This document shows, in pieces, positions 39,589 through 49,400 of a DNA stretch of 64,000 bases (its first letter is position 1; each line of letters begins with the position of its first letter). A program made the position numbers and the translations under genes. Under the pieces are notes generated by a model. That model ran no database searches and was not told where the DNA came from. It saw nothing but the letters and a program-made list of their open reading frames with translations. Source of the stretch: a virus; the IMG/VR virus record IMGVR_UViG_3300024346_010589, positions 1 through 64,000 of that record; one strand, 5' to 3'.

Positions 39589-40674
39589 ATGAACAAAATA
39601 AACTTCAGCGGACCAATCAATTCCTTGAGTTTCGGCAACGTTACTTATAATATGCTAAAATCCCTGCACAGTAAAAGTGTAGATATATCATTCTTCCCTA
39701 TGGGTAGCTCTCTAGATTTTAGCGCTTACGATAAAGTTGACAGTGACTTCAAGTCTTGGATAGATAGTTCCTACAATAATAGATTCTCAAATCTATCAAA
39801 AGATTCTGTATCTCTAAAAATGTGGCATATAAATGGCGCCGAGTCAAGAGTTGGATCAACTCAATATTTATATACTTTCTATGAGACGGATGAACCTACA
39901 GATACTGAAACCAACATCTGCAAGATACAGGATAAATGCATCTTTAGTAGTTCTCATGCTAGAGATTGTTTCGATAAATCTGGAGTAGAGAATACTGAAT
40001 ATATCCCAATCGGATTTGACACAGACTTCTTTGAAACTAATAAGACATATTTAGAAGGAAGGATTAATTTTGGCATCGTAGGCAAGTTCGAAAAAAGAAA
40101 ACACACCGAAAGGATAATCAAACTTTGGGCAGATAGATATGGCAATAATAATGATTATCAGTTAACATGCTGCATTAATAATCCATTCTTTAAGCCCGAG
40201 CAAATGGGTCAAGTTTTAACTAAAGCTACCAATGGAAAAAGATTTAGTAATATAAACTTTTTACCTCATCTGAAGACCAACTCAGAAATGAATGAGCTCT
40301 ACAACTCTATTGACATTAACCTAAGTGGTTTAAGCGGAGCGGAAGGATGGAACCTGCCTGCATTTAATTCTACCTGCCTAGGAAAATGGAGCGTTGTATT
40401 GAATGCCACATCTCACAAAGATTGGGCCACAAAAGATAACTCAATATTAGTTGAACCAGAGGGTAAAGAAGAAATTTATGACGGAGCTTTCTTCCAAAAA
40501 GGTCAACCATTCAACCAAGGCAACCTAAATACATTCTCAGACCAATCGTTCTACAAAGCGCTAGATAAAGCTATAGATAAATATGGAGAAAGAAACGAAA
40601 AAGGTGTTGAAATAAAAGAAGTATTTACTTATGATAATACAGTTGAAAAAATCTTAAACTTAATAAACAAATGA
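39589..40674 (+). CDS. GT4-like glycosyltransferase
   Basis: A 361-residue GT-B protein. NKINFSGPINSLSFGNVTYNML starts the N-terminal half, and CIFSSSHARDCFDKSGV gives way to the donor half with NFGIVGKFEKRKHTERIIKL (the V-G-R/K-F-x-x-x-K GT4 motif) and NLSGLSGAEGWNLPAFNSTCLG, the E-G-x-x-L-P block. Unlike most sugar genes here it is on the plus strand between ssb and a small Cys protein, so it may be expressed early. Confidence 0.75.
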   Translation: MNKINFSGPINSLSFGNVTYNMLKSLHSKSVDISFFPMGSSLDFSAYDKVDSDFKSWIDSSYNNRFSNLSKDSVSLKMWHINGAESRVGSTQYLYTFYETDEPTDTETNICKIQDKCIFSSSHARDCFDKSGVENTEYIPIGFDTDFFETNKTYLEGRINFGIVGKFEKRKHTERIIKLWADRYGNNNDYQLTCCINNPFFKPEQMGQVLTKATNGKRFSNINFLPHLKTNSEMNELYNSIDINLSGLSGAEGWNLPAFNSTCLGKWSVVLNATSHKDWATKDNSILVEPEGKEEIYDGAFFQKGQPFNQGNLNTFSDQSFYKALDKAIDKYGERNEKGVEIKEVFTYDNTVEKILNLINK

Positions 40675-40859
40675 ACATCAAAAAACAAGATGGTGGAGTC
40701 CTTCTTTGCTGCGGTAAAGGAAGATGCCCAGTGCTTAAAAAATCTAAAGAAAAAACAGATCACTACACCCTCACCGATGATTTCGGCGGGGAAGTATCCT
40801 TGACTCAAGAGCAACTTCTAGTTATTAAAGAAGCGCTAGAGTCGCTAAATGGCAATTGA
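40671..40859 (+). CDS. small Cys-rich hypothetical protein
   Basis: A 62-residue protein starting MNIKKQDGGVLLCCGKGRCPVLKK, with Cys at 13, 14 and 19, and ending in a helix (LTQEQLLVIKEALESLNG). I do not recognise the family. ATGA coupling with the transferase gene upstream and a short overlap with the next gene support that it is real. The Cys cluster could bind metal. Confidence 0.65.
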   Translation: MNIKKQDGGVLLCCGKGRCPVLKKSKEKTDHYTLTDDFGGEVSLTQEQLLVIKEALESLNGN

Positions 40860-41145
40860 ATTAATCTCCTGTGTCGGCTTAATGTGGATCCTCAGGTATG
40901 GGTCCATATTAAGTCGTCCGAGGAATTTTATTTTTAAATATTCTAATTTATTAAAGGAATTATTTAATTGTAGTTTATGTTTAGGTTTTTGGTGTGGTTT
41001 ATTGATTGGTTTATTAATGTATTATTTTAAAGAAAGTAATATTTTATATTTGTTATTTCCTTTATGTTCTAGTGCTTGTTGTTGGTTATTTGATTCTCTA
41101 TTGGATTTAATACAATTAAGCTGTAATAAGTTAGATAAAAAATAG
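40849..41145 (+). CDS. DUF1360-like membrane protein
   Basis: A 98-residue protein with an N-terminal hydrophobic stretch (ELISCVGLMWILRY), a Cys-rich start of the second segment (LFNCSLCLGFWCGLLIGLLMYY) and a third span (ILYLLFPLCSSACCWLFDSLL). The S-L-C-L-G-F-W motif is typical of DUF1360, a family of unknown function found in phages and spores. AT-rich codons are heavier than in neighbours. It is followed immediately by a strong promoter. Confidence 0.65.
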   Translation: MAIELISCVGLMWILRYGSILSRPRNFIFKYSNLLKELFNCSLCLGFWCGLLIGLLMYYFKESNILYLLFPLCSSACCWLFDSLLDLIQLSCNKLDKK

Positions 41146-41174
41146 TTGACAATATAGTAGATATCTGGTATAAT
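41146..41174 (+). promoter_or_regulatory. consensus sigma70 promoter
   Basis: TTGACA (41146-41151), 17 bp, TATAAT (41169-41174): a perfect match in both boxes and spacing. The ATG of the next gene lies 8 bases beyond the -10 box, so the transcript would start at, or one or two bases before, the start codon. Confidence 0.85.
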
Positions 41175-41182
41175 CTAACACT

Positions 41183-41569
41183 ATGCCAATGTATATCTTT
41201 CAAAACCCTGAGACCGAAGAGGAAACAGAAGTGTTCTTCCACATGAATGATGAGAAGAAGTATGTAGATGAGAAAGGATTAGAATGGAAAAGAATCTTTA
41301 CGTCATCCCAATTAAACACAGAAGGTTCTATTGACCCCTGGGATAATGCTAGCTTTGTAAACTCTACTGCAAACATGAAGGGTAGTATTGGTGACATGAT
41401 GGATAAGAGCGCCGAACTTTCATCTATGCGCGCCGAAAAGAATGATGGCGTAGATCCACTAAAGAAAAAATACTTTGAAAACTACTCTAAGGAAAGAGGA
41501 GGAACAAAACATCATATGGAAAAAACTAAAACATATGAAAGTAAAAACGTTAAAATAGACTTCGATTAA
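41183..41569 (+). CDS. FmdB-like protein without the zinc ribbon
   Basis: A 128-residue protein. MPMYIFQNPETEEETEVFFHMNDE resembles the opening of phage FmdB-type proteins (M-P-x-Y-x-F-x-x-x-E-T-G-E), but the four Cys of the usual zinc ribbon are absent. A middle LEWKRIFTSSQ and a basic tail (KERGGTKHHMEK) follow. FmdB-like proteins may regulate transcription. The start lies almost on the predicted transcription start; a second ATG at 41189 is possible. Function unknown. Confidence 0.6.
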   Translation: MPMYIFQNPETEEETEVFFHMNDEKKYVDEKGLEWKRIFTSSQLNTEGSIDPWDNASFVNSTANMKGSIGDMMDKSAELSSMRAEKNDGVDPLKKKYFENYSKERGGTKHHMEKTKTYESKNVKIDFD

Positions 41570-41571
41570 TT

Positions 41572-42141
41572 ATGAGCTTACAATTATACAAACCAAATAA
41601 ATACAACTCTGGATTCGGTTTCAGTTTCTCAATGGGTCACGACAAGAATAGCGGCGAGCCTATCTTATTTGTGTCAGCTATTATGCAGTACAGCTGGGAT
41701 GAGAAAGCTAGACGAGGAACCTTCATCAAAAACAAAGAAGACCCAGAGAAAAACATTACCTTGAAATTTAATGAGTTTGAGTGTGGCTCAATAATCAACG
41801 CAGTAAAGAATAGATTTGCATACGACACCTTCCATCAATTCGAAGGTAAAAAAACTACTATAAAATTTACTCCATGGGATAAGGAATCTAAAGTTTCTAA
41901 GTTTGACCCAAAAACAAAAAGCTACAAAGAAGAAATTCAAATACTACCAAACTTCGGATTAACAATTATCAAAAACGGAAGCAGTACATTCAAATGCTCC
42001 TTAGAAGCTGGAGAGGCAGAATGCTTATCTAGATTTCTTGAAACTATTTTAACCAGAATATACAACTTTCGCATAGAGAAAAATATTGAGTCATTTTCTA
42101 AATCCAAATACTCTAACCCTGAAGAAGACTGCCCGATTTAA
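41572..42141 (+). CDS. hypothetical, possibly ssDNA-binding (PC4/whirly-like)
   Basis: A 189-residue protein. LYKPNKYNSGFGFSFSMGHD and a central ITLKFNEFECGSIINAVKN resemble a conserved phage protein whose strands and helix are arranged like PC4-type ssDNA-binding folds. FKCSLEAGEAECLSRFLETIL is the C-terminal helix region. I cannot confirm the fold by eye. TAATG overlap with the next gene. Placement near ssb and the possible annealing gene suits a DNA role. Confidence 0.5.
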   Translation: MSLQLYKPNKYNSGFGFSFSMGHDKNSGEPILFVSAIMQYSWDEKARRGTFIKNKEDPEKNITLKFNEFECGSIINAVKNRFAYDTFHQFEGKKTTIKFTPWDKESKVSKFDPKTKSYKEEIQILPNFGLTIIKNGSSTFKCSLEAGEAECLSRFLETILTRIYNFRIEKNIESFSKSKYSNPEEDCPI

Positions 42142-44048
42142 TGAAGAAGATATTATTTCATAGCAATCACAGTAAAGCATTTACTGGCTTCGGAAAGAAT
42201 TGCAAGAACGTATTATCCTACCTGTATTCTACCGGAAAATATGAAATTATAGAAGCCTGCAATGGGATGCCAAAGTCTCATCCAGCTTTATCCAAGATGC
42301 CCTGGAAGTGCGTTGGCACATTGCCGGACGACCAAAGAAAACTGCAACAATTACAGAAAGATCCAAATACCGCAAGGATCGCCAGCTATGGTGGAGAAAC
42401 AATAGACGACTTAATAAAAGAATTCAAGCCTGATATATATATTGGCGCCGAAGACATTTGGGGCTTTAATGGATACTGGAAAAGGAAATGGTGGGACAAG
42501 ATAAACTCCATCATATGGACGACATTAGACTCTGAACCTATATTGCCACTAGCGCTTGAAGCTGCTCCATTTGTTAAAAACTTTTATGTTTGGGCTAGTT
42601 TTGCTGAAAGAGAATTAAATAAACTAGGACACGAACACGTTAAAACCCTAAGAGGCGTAGTCAAGACAGAGAGCTTCTTTAAAATTCCAACCAAACACAA
42701 AGAACATTTAAGAAAAAAATTCCTAATAGACTCAAATTCTTTTGTAATTGGCTTTGTTTTCAGAAACCAACTAAGAAAGAGTGTGCCTAATTTAATGGAT
42801 GGGTTCTCGTCATTCCTTAGGGATAATCCTGACTCAAACGCCAAACTATTACTCCACACGCACTGGGGCGAAGGCTGGGATATAGTCAGGTTGATAAAGG
42901 AAAAGGGTATAGAGAACTCAAGAATACTCACAACGTATTATTGCAAGAAATGCAAGCAGTACGAAATTAAACCATTCTCAGGCCAAGAACTTGATTGCAA
43001 ATACTGCAGATCCAAAAAAAGCCAAAACACCACAAACGTACAGGCTGGGGTTTCTGAAAATCAACTGAATGAAATATACAACCTAATGGATGTATACTGT
43101 CATCCGTTCACTTCCGGCGGTCAAGAAATACCAATTCAAGAAGCTAAGCTTACCGAGCTTGTAACCCTTGTCACAAACTATAGCTGCGGCGAGGACACCT
43201 CAACTACAGAGAGCGGATCCTTCCCGCTTGAGTGGGCTGAATACAGGGAGCCTGGAACTCAATTTATAAAAGCTAGCACCTATCCATCCAGCATCGCCAA
43301 GCAGTTGACAAAAGTTTTCAAAATGAAAGCCAACAAGAAGGCTAAGATGGGCAAAACTGGAAGAAAGTTCGTTATAGATAATTTCTCCCCAGAAGTAATA
43401 GGCGCCCAACTAGAAGATATATTTGATTCAATGCCTGACCATAATTTTGATTTCGACTTCAAGGATAAGCCAAGAAATCCTAATTACATCCCACGAAATA
43501 TAACTTGCGACTCAGAATGGTTGGTTGACATTTATAAAAATATCCTAATCATGGACGTGGATGCAAAGACTGACGAAGGCCACAAGTACTGGATGGGTGA
43601 AATCTCAAAAGGGAAAACAAGAGACGAAGTTCTTCAATTCTTTAAAGATGTTGCCAATAAAGAAAATTCTTCAATTCCATCTTCTTTTGATTTTGAGAAA
43701 TTTCTTGACGACGAAGGCGCAGAGAACAGGATTGCTGTAGTTATGCCTGGAAGCGGCGGCGATGTATTGTGGGTTAATTCACTGATATCTAATCTAAAGT
43801 CTCTCTATCCATCCCATAATATATATTTTATAACAGACCCAAAGTTTTATCCCTTTATTGAAGACAATCCTTGCGTGCATAAATTAATACCATATAGTGA
43901 TCGGATCGATTCCTTGACCTTCCTGGAGGGTGTGGGCGAACACAAAGGATACTTTGACGTAGCCTACCTTCCCCATATCGGAACTCAAAAAATATATAAC
44001 TATATACACAACGGCAGAGACAAAAGTCAACTAGATTTATTGCCATGA
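42141..44048 (+). CDS. fused GT4 glycosyltransferase and N-half of a GT9 domain
   Basis: A 635-residue protein. Residues 1-430 form a GT4-type enzyme with FVIGFVFRNQLRKSVPNLM and a late SGGQEIPIQEAKL (E-x-P-x-x-E-A). A zinc-ribbon-like insertion (CKKC then CKYC, near 268-292) interrupts it. From about 528, RIAVVMPGSGGDVLWVNSLI begins a GT9 N-terminal domain that stops at NGRDKSQLDLLP. The rest of that GT9 domain appears as a separate gene at 44449. The stop overlaps the next start as CCATGA. Confidence 0.8.
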   Translation: MKKILFHSNHSKAFTGFGKNCKNVLSYLYSTGKYEIIEACNGMPKSHPALSKMPWKCVGTLPDDQRKLQQLQKDPNTARIASYGGETIDDLIKEFKPDIYIGAEDIWGFNGYWKRKWWDKINSIIWTTLDSEPILPLALEAAPFVKNFYVWASFAERELNKLGHEHVKTLRGVVKTESFFKIPTKHKEHLRKKFLIDSNSFVIGFVFRNQLRKSVPNLMDGFSSFLRDNPDSNAKLLLHTHWGEGWDIVRLIKEKGIENSRILTTYYCKKCKQYEIKPFSGQELDCKYCRSKKSQNTTNVQAGVSENQLNEIYNLMDVYCHPFTSGGQEIPIQEAKLTELVTLVTNYSCGEDTSTTESGSFPLEWAEYREPGTQFIKASTYPSSIAKQLTKVFKMKANKKAKMGKTGRKFVIDNFSPEVIGAQLEDIFDSMPDHNFDFDFKDKPRNPNYIPRNITCDSEWLVDIYKNILIMDVDAKTDEGHKYWMGEISKGKTRDEVLQFFKDVANKENSSIPSSFDFEKFLDDEGAENRIAVVMPGSGGDVLWVNSLISNLKSLYPSHNIYFITDPKFYPFIEDNPCVHKLIPYSDRIDSLTFLEGVGEHKGYFDVAYLPHIGTQKIYNYIHNGRDKSQLDLLP

Positions 44049-44452
44049 ACCCAAAGGATGAAAGCATCTTATCAGTGCCTATATCAGTAGGTGAATTGTT
44101 TGATAGAATTTCTGTATTAGAAGTTAAAAGAATAAAGATTAACGATCCAGAAAAGCTTTCTCACGTGAATAATGAATACGAATTACTACTCCCCCTATGC
44201 GAGGAACGTATTTCAATAAAACCAGAACTAAAGTCATTACTCTCAGATATAACAGACGTCAACGAAAACCTATGGGACATACTAGAGCACCAAAGAAATA
44301 AAGAAAAGAATAAAGAATTAGATCAAGAGTTTATAAACATATCTATATCAGTATACAGAGAGAATGATAAAAGATTTAATATTAAAAATGAAATTAATAA
44401 TTTAACTAATTCAAAAATTAAAGAACAAAAATATTATACCGCAGAAAAATGA
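44045..44452 (+). CDS. DUF6165-like small protein inserted between GT9 halves
   Basis: A 135-residue helical protein. VPISVGELFDRISVLEVKRIKI (residues 12-33) is the start of the DUF6165 family, often found beside glycosyltransferases. The rest is charged helix (NENLWDILEHQRNKEKNKE). It is coupled by ATGA overlaps on both sides, so it sits neatly between the two halves of a GT9 domain. Function unknown. Confidence 0.7.
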   Translation: MNPKDESILSVPISVGELFDRISVLEVKRIKINDPEKLSHVNNEYELLLPLCEERISIKPELKSLLSDITDVNENLWDILEHQRNKEKNKELDQEFINISISVYRENDKRFNIKNEINNLTNSKIKEQKYYTAEK

Positions 44453-45639
44453 GTCATATCGCTGAAGAATACGCAAAATCACTTGGTGTTAAAATAGGTC
44501 AACCTGAAATCATTGGTCACTTCTACCCAATACCTTCTGAGAAATTTATAACGTTCCACACTAACAACACTAAATCTCCAGCAAGACATTATGATTATTG
44601 GGCCGTAACTATACAAATGATTAAACCCTTCTTAAAAAAAGAAGGAATAGATATAATACAAATAGGCGGAAAAGATGATGTCGTACTAAATGATTGCGAT
44701 TTTAATTTACTAAATTGTTCATTCAAACAAATGACCTACGTATCCAGTAAGTCGTTACTGCATTTTGGTATAGATAGTCTTCCCGTCCATATAGCGAGCT
44801 GCTTTGATAAAAAAATAGTATGCCTCTACTCGAACCTTTTCCCAGAATGCTCTGGTCCAATATGGAATAAGAAATCACAAGTAAAATTAATTTCTCCTGA
44901 TTTTTCCGAGATAAAACCATCTCTCTCAAACCATGAATCTGTAAAAAGAGTAAACGAAGTTAAGCCTGAAGAAATAGGTTGCGCAGTTTTAGATTTATTA
45001 AATATCAAGCATGATTTAAATAACCTATATACATTAAATATAGGCAGGCATTTCCATAGTCGTGTAGTTGAGGCCGTGCCAAACACTATTGCGCCAGAAG
45101 GATTCAAACAGTCGTCCTTGATTAATTTAAGGTGTGACTATGGGGCGAATAACGAAGGACTTTCTTCTTGGCTAAACTACAGGTCTAATTTAATGACTTC
45201 AACAAAGATTACATTGGATCACATCAACAAATCCAATATCGTTGCGATGACTTTATTCCTGGAGGATGGAAACTTCGACAAAGAGTATCTAAATTATTTA
45301 AACTCTCTGGGTGTTAAATACTCCTTAATATGCAGGGACTCATCCAAACTATCAGAACTTAGATTCAAGTTCTTTGATTGGACTGTTGAGGAATACAAAC
45401 TGACCCTAAAAAAAGATCTTGACTTCTGTGAAGAAATATGTGATAATACGTTCTATGAAAGCAATAAAGTACTTATATGCGATAGTAAAGAATACGCAAG
45501 CAAAGCGCACTGGAAAGCTGGAATTACAAACAATAAAGAAAAATCAAAAATCATCGACACTGATGACTTTTGGGAAGAAGTAGAACATTTCAACATATAT
45601 AATCATGGTAAAAGCAAAAAAAATCGAAACAGAGTCTGA
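44449..45639 (+). CDS. C-half of a GT9 domain fused to an unknown domain
   Basis: A 396-residue protein. HIAEEYAKSLGVKIGQPE, FITFHTNNTK, IDIIQIGGKDD and SLLHFGIDSLPVHIASCF are the second-domain blocks of GT9 proteins and continue where the gene at 42141 stops. Residues after about 190 (AVPNTIAPEGFKQSSLINLR and onward) belong to another domain I do not recognise. The protein might assemble with its partner half to rebuild an active GT9 site. Confidence 0.7.
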   Translation: MSHIAEEYAKSLGVKIGQPEIIGHFYPIPSEKFITFHTNNTKSPARHYDYWAVTIQMIKPFLKKEGIDIIQIGGKDDVVLNDCDFNLLNCSFKQMTYVSSKSLLHFGIDSLPVHIASCFDKKIVCLYSNLFPECSGPIWNKKSQVKLISPDFSEIKPSLSNHESVKRVNEVKPEEIGCAVLDLLNIKHDLNNLYTLNIGRHFHSRVVEAVPNTIAPEGFKQSSLINLRCDYGANNEGLSSWLNYRSNLMTSTKITLDHINKSNIVAMTLFLEDGNFDKEYLNYLNSLGVKYSLICRDSSKLSELRFKFFDWTVEEYKLTLKKDLDFCEEICDNTFYESNKVLICDSKEYASKAHWKAGITNNKEKSKIIDTDDFWEEVEHFNIYNHGKSKKNRNRV

Positions 45640-46396
45640 GATAGACAACTCCATAGGGCCTTCGTTATTCAACAGGGACGAAAACGGTTTACTAAAAAAC
45701 ATACAATACGTCTTTAACGAAGATGGCTCCGTTAACTGGAGAGCGATGATAAAAGAAGAACATTTATTCCCAAACAAACTTTGGTTTCAGGCTAGAAATA
45801 AAGACATGCCAAGATCAATAGAAGGTTTAAAAGATAACCAACTTTTAATAAAACTTAGCGGAATCAAAGAGCTTGCCAGGCTAAGGGGGTTCTCAAGCAT
45901 ATCCTACTCTATGGATAAGTGTGAAGATGATCATGTTGCAGTTACTTGTAGTACTGTTTTTATACCCAATTACGAAACAGGAAACGATCCAGTTTCATTT
46001 CAAGACATGGCAAATGCAAGTACAAAAAACACAAGTAGTTTTGCTACCAAATTTCTAGAGACTATAGCGTGCAACAGGTCTTTTGTCAGATGCGTTAGAA
46101 ACTTCCTAAATGTACATATTGTTGGAGACGACGAGATTGACAAATCAAACCCAAATGGACCTTCCCATCAAGATTCTTCTAAAAAAAGTGACCCATTTAG
46201 TCCTGTAACCACATTGAAGAATAGGGTGAAAAGCATTCTTTCCGTTGAATCGTTTGAAGAGTTTAAGCCTTTTATCAAAAAATGCTGGCAAGAAAAAAAA
46301 GAAGGAATCTACCAAAATAAAAATATAGAATCCTGGAAAGACTGGGACGACATCTCAGTCAAAGACGCCAAGATACTTATAAGCTTAATATCTTAA
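45605..46396 (+). CDS. possible ssDNA-annealing protein (Rad52/Sak-like)
   Basis: A 263-residue protein. The region IKELARLRGFSSISYSMDKCEDDHVAVTC suggests an extended beta sheet, and KFLETIACNRSFVRCVRNFLN recalls the A-x-x-R-A-x-x-R helix of Rad52/Sak-type annealing proteins. The C-terminal third is separate and basic. This is a pattern guess; the protein may be something else. It is last in the rightward operon, which also carries ssb, and its stop codon shares the TTAA with the fibre gene's stop on the other strand. Confidence 0.4.
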   Translation: MVKAKKIETESEIDNSIGPSLFNRDENGLLKNIQYVFNEDGSVNWRAMIKEEHLFPNKLWFQARNKDMPRSIEGLKDNQLLIKLSGIKELARLRGFSSISYSMDKCEDDHVAVTCSTVFIPNYETGNDPVSFQDMANASTKNTSSFATKFLETIACNRSFVRCVRNFLNVHIVGDDEIDKSNPNGPSHQDSSKKSDPFSPVTTLKNRVKSILSVESFEEFKPFIKKCWQEKKEGIYQNKNIESWKDWDDISVKDAKILISLIS

Positions 46397-46400
46397 GCTT
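46381..46400. terminator. palindrome spanning both convergent stop codons
   Basis: AAGCTTAA, TATC, TTAAGCTT: a perfect 8-bp stem with a 4-base loop. It contains the TAA stop of the plus-strand gene (46394-46396) and the TAA stop of the minus-strand fibre gene (46393-46395). No T-tract follows, so it may be a two-way pause or RNA-stabilising hairpin rather than a strong terminator. Confidence 0.5.
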
Positions 46401-49400
46401 GTGGTGTCACAAACTTGTATGGATGCCCTTGTGGCAGTTTACTAGACGTGCCCCACTTGTGAGCTAAATATCCTTCCATCTTTTCTTGGACTGAAGAGTC
46501 TTCAAAGAATACGAGCTCGGCAATGTATCCATTGATTGATTGATCCTCTCCCTCATTGGCTCCAACATTAAGTGATGAAAATGGATTGGTGCCAATGTTC
46601 CCTGAACTTTCAACTTCCCCGTCAATCCTGATACTAGAATTACTTCCGTTAAATTTCACAACAATTAAAAGATCCTCTCCCTCATTGGCAGTGTTTGGGC
46701 CTGAGCCAAGGGCGATATTTGAACCTGTTCCACTGCCCCCTAATACTTGAATTGAATTGAAGCCAACTGTCCTCCTTGCAGACATTCTATTACCAGGCAC
46801 AGTACTTTCAGTGCCAGCAATAATGAAATCCTGCTGGTTATTTATATTGCATTTGAAAATTACGGCAAAGTATAATGCCTTGGAGTTTTGATCGTATGCA
46901 AAAGAATTATTCTCAAGCACCTGGGCAGGTAAGTCCCAAGTTAGTACATTTAAATTATTAAGTGTCTCTACGCCCGTCTTGGGTCCAACTTTATTGGCGG
47001 TTAATACATTTAAGTGGAATCCATTGTCTGACTTATCGTCAACTTGAGACACGACTCCAGCAGATTCCGTTATGGTGGATATGTCGCTTGCGTCGTACCA
47101 CGCAAATAAAGAAGCCACAGTGGGACTCCATGGTTTAAATATAAACTCTCTAGTCTTAGTATTTCCGCTAGCAGATCTAACATAAAGAGAGTATCCATCG
47201 CTTGGAGGTATTTCTGTAAATAAAAACGACACATCCTTGGTGCTGGCTTTTCCAACTACCATTGCCCCTAAATAAGACATCGTTTCGTCTCCACCATCAT
47301 ACTCAATACCAAATGTAACTATCGGCGCATATTCATGTTCGAATGGAAATTTAACTTTTATGTAATTCTGATTGGCGGCTCTCATTCCATCAAGATTCAC
47401 AATGGTAATTTGATCATTCTGTATTAACTTTATTGGGTCTTCAGGGTTTCCGCCTTCAGCTTCAGCTATGATTTTATTAGCGTCCGCTAAAACTCCAGTT
47501 CCAATTGTATCAAATGGCAATATCTGAAAAAATCCAGGAGGATTATCTCCGTCTTCATTGTATGAGAAATTCACTCCAGATTGTAATACCTCTATAGTTC
47601 CATCTCCTGGTTGATCTTCTTTAAAGGATTTGTATAAATTGTCGTCAGAAATAGAAAATCCATAAGAGTCTCCTGTATAGAGGTTTGCCTGGATTAAATT
47701 GTAATTTGTTTGGTCTCCCTGCTGCAACCCAGACTCATAATAATGATCTTCAAAGTTGTATTGAAAATTTATATCTAAACTCCCTGATAATCCAGTTAAT
47801 TCATTTATTTCTACTGGTCTAGATTCAGCTTTAAATCCTGTGGTATATATTAAATAATCATCACTATCTCTCTTTATGTCTAATTTTAAATGAGCCTCTC
47901 TTGTTTTTTCGTATCCACTTCCTGCATATTTATATATATGAGTTCCGCTTGAGTTTGTCCAACACCAATACTCCCCTACATCATTTATTTCCAGCCTTGA
48001 GCTTTCCGTTCCTCCAGTTATGTTTGTTATCTGTATGTCTCTACTTTGCTCCTGATCTATGTTTATACTTTCAAGGAATGATTGATTGCTAAAATCCTCA
48101 GAGAACAAACTAGTCATAACCCCAACCTTGTTCCGCCTTAACCCTAGCCATCCAATCCCTCCGCTAATTTCAGAAATCTTAGTCAATTGGGATTTATTCA
48201 TTATCACCGCAGGCATGCGCCCTATCGAATTAAGATAAGAGGCTCCCTGCTCGTAACTCTTTTGAAAATTAACTCCATCATGATACTGTATATCATAACT
48301 ATTCGGGTTGTTTACAGGGATAGAATATATTCCCCTAGTCTCCAGTATTCCAGATTTTATTTCTTCGTTACTAGCGCATTTAAATTTATTTTCATAAGGG
48401 TCGTAATATCCATAGTTGTAAATTCCTCCTGATATTACGCCACCTCCATTATCCTTTGAAACGTATCCAGTATACTTAGGAAAAGATTCAGCCCAATATT
48501 CTCCCGCTCCACTTCCATATGTTCCAGATCCAGTAAATCCTACTCCAGTTATAGTTGCTACATCTTTTAATTCTCCAGTATTAAAACCCTCCTGAATTGG
48601 CAGTGAATTATCGTATGTATATTCAATCCCAGTATTATTATAATTGTAAGTCGCATCAAAGGCAACCCCGCTATCATAAAATATTTCACCATCATAACCA
48701 AGTACTGAACCTGTTGTCTGACCTGTTCCTGTCACACCGTAGCAAGTTGTCATTAAATCACTGCCAGTGTTGTAATTCAAATCAAATGTATAGCGATATG
48801 CATCGCCACCAGATATTCTGTAGCCATTAATGTTTCTTATTGCTGGGTTGTAATCTATCAGTAATGGTTGCTCAGGGTTCCCCACAAGCCCGCTAAACCC
48901 AACTCCTGTAATGTATTCTTGAGGCTTAAAAAATCCAGATACATCCCCATAATAATATAAATCCCTAGGAACTGACATTACGTAATTGTTAGCGCCTGGC
49001 GTTAGCTCTATTGATGCAAAACCATTATTACCTGTCTCTGATCTTATAGCTTTACTTTTATCCGGAAAAGTACCATTTTCGAATCCAGTAAAATTATAAA
49101 GCTCTAAATACCTAAGGCCGTTTGCTATGCTTGATCCATTTTCTCCAGTTAATCCACTATAACTGCAATCAAAAACTCCCATATCAACTCCGGTTGATAA
49201 AATAGAATAATTAGGCATCGGGTTCTGCGTGGTTAATATTGCCCTATTCTTGTTGCCTGTAAAATCTGTTAATATTATCTCTACAGAATAATTTCTACTA
49301 TAGCTATCTCCTGTTATTTCATAGTTTAAAGTATTACCCAATAGGCCTGACTCAGAAAACACTTTAGTTCCATTATCTATAGCGTTTTGTCCTGTTAAAT

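Noticed and set aside
41183-41569. Zinc-ribbon FmdB regulator
   Set aside because: The opening fits, but all zinc-binding Cys are missing, so only FmdB-like is claimed.
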